From Actinobacteria bacterium 13_2_20CM_68_14 (GTDB lineage Bacteria; Actinomycetota; Thermoleophilia; Gaiellales; Gaiellaceae), in contig MNDB01000054.1 of NCBI GenBank assembly GCA_001914705.1, forward strand, positions 1-7,178: DNA of 7,178 bases. The letters run 5' to 3'. The position numbers and the translations under genes were made by a program. How positions within the stretch are numbered: position 1 is the first letter of the stretch; every line of letters starts with the position of its first letter. Positions 5,693 to 7,178 of this stretch are shown here, piece by piece. The notes beneath the pieces are model-generated. The model was given only the letters and a program-made list of their open reading frames with translations. It was not told the DNA's origin and did not search any database.

Positions 5693-5839
5693 ATGCACGC
5701 CCGCGTCAGCGCGTACCGGGGGACGTCCGTCGACCCGGTGGACGAAGTCAGTCCCGAGGTGTGCAAGGCGCACGCATTGATGGAGGCGGTGGGCTCTCCG
5801 AGGGCCAACCGCCTCCAAAGTGCTATCTCAGGGCGCTAG
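5693..5839 (+). pseudogene. Doubtful 48-aa ORF, possible N-terminal remnant of an ABM-like protein
   Basis: An ATG with a fine Shine-Dalgarno (AGGGAGG, 5 nt spacing) opens 48 codons. The product starts MHARVSAYRG, which resembles the first strand of small antibiotic-biosynthesis-monooxygenase (ABM, ferredoxin-like) proteins as I remember them. It continues SVDPVDEVSPEVCKAHALME and stops at about half the usual length of that fold. A 10-bp stem-loop (5781-5817) sits inside its 3' half, and its stop overlaps the stop of the opposing gene. It may be a truncated leftover, a genuine microprotein, or a chance ORF in the tail of the PAS transcript. The other frames after the break do not restore a convincing ABM domain. 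Confidence 0.32.
5781..5817. terminator. 10-bp stem-loop between convergent genes
   Basis: TGGAGGCGGT (5781-5790) and ACCGCCTCCA (5808-5817) are perfect inverse copies around a 17-nt loop. The element lies 18 nt after the stop of the minus-strand AOC-like gene and 128 nt after the PAS stop, so it most likely ends the AOC-like transcript and may stop the plus-strand operon too. It has no U tract. Confidence 0.5.
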
Positions 5840-6321
5840 CCGATCAGATGGAAGATGAAGTCGAACTCAGTACCTGCCGGGTTCCGGTACTTGAGATCCA
5901 TTGAGCCTCTGACGTTCCGGTACTTGCCGGTCCCCCCGGTGACCGCGAGGGTGCTGTCGCTCGAGTCGTAGAACGGCCCTTCAACGGTGATCTGACCCGC
6001 CGGCAGGAACGTCGTCCACGTGCACTCCCAGGACTTGCCGACGACGATGCGGACGCAGGAACCCTGGTCGCTGGCGACTTTGTTCGCGTTCGCGCTGTCG
6101 AAGACGTCGTTGGCGAACGTGAGGATGTTGCCGGCCGAGTCACCCGAGCCGTTGGTGACCGCGTCCGTGGTCGCACGCTCGACGACGCGAATCGTCCCGC
6201 CCTTGTTCAGGTGGCCGGGATTGTGGTGCTGCGCCTTGGTGTGCCCCGCGCTCGCGTTCACGACCGCCAAAACGAGAACGGCCGCGGCTGCTGCGACTGT
6301 AGGAACAAGCACGCGCTTCAT
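5836..6321 (-). CDS. Secreted allene-oxide-cyclase/dirigent-like barrel protein (161 aa)
   Basis: The ATG has an AAGGAGG Shine-Dalgarno upstream. Residues 1-25 are a signal peptide (MKRVLVPTVAAAAAVLVLAV, with NASA as the likely cleavage site before GHTK). After a His-rich linker, residues about 40-161 show the beta-barrel pattern of AOC/dirigent-type proteins: GTIRVVERAT, LTFANDVFDSANANKV, SCVRIVVGKSWECTWTTFL, GQITVEGPFYDSSDSTLAVT, then the glycine-rich TGGTGKYRNVRGSM and the final strand TEFDFIFHLIG. C89 and C100 lie on neighbouring strands and could form a disulfide in the exported protein. Plant relatives act in oxylipin cyclisation or stereoselective phenoxy coupling, but the bacterial secreted versions have no settled function, and no enzyme activity should be assumed. 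It is monocistronic, convergent with the SARP-PAS operon and divergent from the PAS-LuxR gene. Confidence 0.9.
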   Translation of the reverse strand: MKRVLVPTVAAAAAVLVLAVVNASAGHTKAQHHNPGHLNKGGTIRVVERATTDAVTNGSGDSAGNILTFANDVFDSANANKVASDQGSCVRIVVGKSWECTWTTFLPAGQITVEGPFYDSSDSTLAVTGGTGKYRNVRGSMDLKYRNPAGTEFDFIFHLIG

Positions 6322-6354
6322 CTCTCCCTCCTTGTCGACGAATTGGAGAGTGTT

Positions 6355-6591
6355 ATGGCTCGTTGCCTGCGCTGTCTACTCGTTGACCCTTACGAGTGGA
6401 CCGACACAACGTGCCTCGCGCGGATCCACGGCGCTGAGACGGATCAAAGGCGGGGCTGCTCCCGCCGAGCCTGCGGCAACTCGTGCGGGGCCTGGAGAGA
6501 GCCCGGCCACAGCCGCCGGGGAATGTGCATCCCGAACACCTGCGAGCAGCCCCCCGCCGGATGCTGCCTTCAGCCCTCTGCGACGTCATGA
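6355..6591 (+). CDS. Doubtful cysteine-rich small ORF (78 aa)
   Basis: An ATG at 6355 with GGAG 6 nt upstream opens 78 codons with ten cysteines (residues 4, 7, 20, 35, 40, 44, 58, 63, 70, 71), including CLRC near the start and a cluster GMCIPNTCEQPPAGCC near the end. Spacing of this kind is seen in metal-binding or disulfide-knotted peptides, but no family is recognised and there is no signal peptide. Against it: the ORF covers the region where the promoter of the divergent AOC-like gene should lie, the two starts are only 33 nt apart, and its base composition by codon position (second position about as GC-rich as first) is not the usual coding pattern. It may be chance. Confidence 0.28.
   Translation: MARCLRCLLVDPYEWTDTTCLARIHGAETDQRRGCSRRACGNSCGAWREPGHSRRGMCIPNTCEQPPAGCCLQPSATS
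6378..6397. repeat. 6-8-6 inverted repeat (ACTCGT/ACGAGT)
   Basis: ACTCGT (6378-6383) and ACGAGT (6392-6397) are perfect inverse copies with an 8-bp spacer. It lies 57-76 bp upstream of the AOC-like start, a plausible operator position for an HTH dimer. Confidence 0.4.
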
Positions 6592-6606
6592 CACGGGCGG
6601 GTCATG
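6587..6606. repeat. 6-8-6 inverted repeat (CATGAC/GTCATG)
   Basis: CATGAC (6587-6592) and GTCATG (6601-6606) are perfect inverse copies with an 8-bp spacer, the same geometry as the repeat at 6378. It lies 58-77 bp upstream of the PAS-LuxR ATG at 6664, so it may be an operator for that gene. The arms differ from those of the other repeat. Confidence 0.4.
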
Positions 6607-6663
6607 CGGCGTTCTCGCAGCTGGGCTGGAACCAGGCGTGGAATAGGCGCAGAATCGAGTCAA

Positions 6664-7178
6664 ATGCCACAAAAACGCTCGTCGATCGAGCTGACCCGAA
6701 CGCTCAGGAGGGTCAAGGTTCCGAGCTTCGTGGCCGCGAGCGACGGGACGATCACCTGGGAGAACGAGGCGGCCGAGAAGATGTTCGGCGATCTCAGACG
6801 CCGTCCGTTCGCGACGGTCGTCGCGCCCGAGGACGTCCCCCTCGTTCAGCGGCAGCTCGAGCGGAAGCTCCGAGGCGCACCTTTGACCGACTACGAAGTG
6901 GACGTCTTCACCGCCGACGGTCGCCGACGCCGTGCCGAGATCAGCTCTGTGCCGATCGAGAACGGCGACGACTGCCACGCGGTCTTCGGAGTCGTGCTGC
7001 CCGGCAAGCCGCGAGATCCCGCGGTCCGGATGCCGGAGCTGACGGCACGCCAGAACCAGGTGCTCCAGCTCCTCGCGGAGGGCGCATCGACCGAGCAGAT
7101 CGCGGCGATGCTCCACGTGAGCAAGGAGACGGTTCGCAACCACATCCGGCACATACTCCGCGCGCTCGGGGCGCACTC
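6664..7178 (+). CDS. PAS-LuxR family transcriptional regulator (partial, 3' end outside window)
   Basis: 171 codons are visible. Residues about 17-118 form a PAS domain: VPSFVAASDGTITWENEAAE, KMFG, then ATVVAPEDVPLVQRQLERKL, YEVDVFTADGRRRRAEISSV and CHAVFGVVL. From residue 125 a LuxR/GerE helix-turn-helix follows: LTARQNQVLQLLAEGAS, TEQIAAMLHVS and KETVRNHIRHILRALGAHS, with the canonical glutamate replaced by Q in the usual LT.RE.EVL motif. Only the last part of the HTH should be missing, so this is a compact one-component sensor-regulator of about 180-200 aa. The ATG at 6664 lacks a good Shine-Dalgarno. An in-frame ATG at 6604 would add 20 basic, low-complexity residues and is less likely. 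A 6-8-6 inverted repeat precedes the gene. Its targets are unknown; the divergent AOC-like gene is the natural first candidate. Confidence 0.92.
   Translation, partial: MPQKRSSIELTRTLRRVKVPSFVAASDGTITWENEAAEKMFGDLRRRPFATVVAPEDVPLVQRQLERKLRGAPLTDYEVDVFTADGRRRRAEISSVPIENGDDCHAVFGVVLPGKPRDPAVRMPELTARQNQVLQLLAEGASTEQIAAMLHVSKETVRNHIRHILRALGAH

Larger units (their letters stand above)
6322..6663. other. 342-nt region between the AOC-like and PAS-LuxR genes
   Basis: This must hold the promoters of both divergent genes, but I could not fix convincing -35/-10 pairs. It contains two 20-bp inverted repeats (6378-6397, 6587-6606), a GGCGGG/CCCGCC hairpin (6449-6466), a GGGC/GCCC stem near 6486-6503 and a doubtful cysteine-rich ORF (6355-6591). 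Long leaders or structured RNA are possible. No known riboswitch was recognised. Confidence 0.5.

Noticed and set aside
5501..5818. Minus-strand ORFs at 5501-5818 and 5551-5808
   Set aside because: Antisense to the PAS gene and running through the 5781-5817 stem-loop; no recognisable domain.
6020..6646. Plus-strand ORFs antisense to the AOC-like gene (6020-6646, 6211-6591 in full length)
   Set aside because: Their 5' parts are antisense to a clear gene with signal peptide and barrel motifs; only the internal ATG at 6355 is kept as a doubtful candidate.
6604..6663. Earlier in-frame ATG (6604) for the PAS-LuxR gene
   Set aside because: Adds 20 basic, low-complexity residues, lies within the inverted repeat at 6587-6606 and has no better Shine-Dalgarno.
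1..7178. CRISPR arrays, tRNA/rRNA genes, transposase genes or IS ends
   Set aside because: No tandem spaced repeats, cloverleaf-like segments, transposase motifs or terminal repeat pairs were seen on reading both strands.

Overview
The window is GC-rich throughout, with strong G/C preference at third codon positions, GTG starts and many weak or absent Shine-Dalgarno sites. The protein mix points to a high-GC Actinomycetota lineage: an XRE-HTH/TPR regulator, a SARP/BTAD-AAA regulator, PAS and PAS-LuxR proteins, and a secreted allene-oxide-cyclase/dirigent-like barrel. Several of these, plus a 69-aa conserved-looking orphan, resemble proteins I associate with class Thermoleophilia (Solirubrobacterales/Gaiellales). 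That placement is from memory and unchecked. No tRNA, rRNA, CRISPR or insertion sequence was seen.

Layout. (1) 1-1319, minus: an XRE-HTH regulator with a long TPR-like domain, running off the left edge. (2) 1371-1589, plus, divergent from it: a compact transcription unit with a TTGACA box, a structured leader, a very good Shine-Dalgarno, a 27-codon hydrophobic peptide gene and a strong stem-loop. (3) 1605-1814, minus: a 69-aa orphan protein. (4) 1924-3255, minus: a 443-aa secreted protein of unknown function with a strong stem-loop just after its stop. (5) 3432-5258, plus, divergent from it: a SARP-type winged-helix/BTAD/AAA regulator, followed 4 nt later by a single-PAS-domain protein (5263-5652). 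(6) 5693-5839, plus: a doubtful 48-codon ORF whose stop shares a CTAG with the opposing gene. (7) 5836-6321, minus: a secreted AOC/dirigent-like barrel protein. (8) 6322-6663: an intergenic stretch with a doubtful cysteine-rich ORF and two 6-8-6 inverted repeats. (9) 6664-7178, plus: a PAS-LuxR regulator, running off the right edge.

How it may work together. This is a signalling and regulation locus with two secreted products. Two links can be argued from the DNA itself. First, the region between the SARP gene and the divergent secreted-protein gene carries three heptamers at exact 11-bp pitch. They end 8 bp before a TACTGT -10 box that points at the secreted gene, which is the geometry known for Streptomyces SARP target promoters. 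Second, an HTH-TPR regulator stands back to back with a tiny hydrophobic, probably exported peptide gene, the arrangement of RRNPP (Rgg/PlcR/ComR-type) peptide signalling known from Firmicutes. The second idea is the most novel in the window and also the more speculative.
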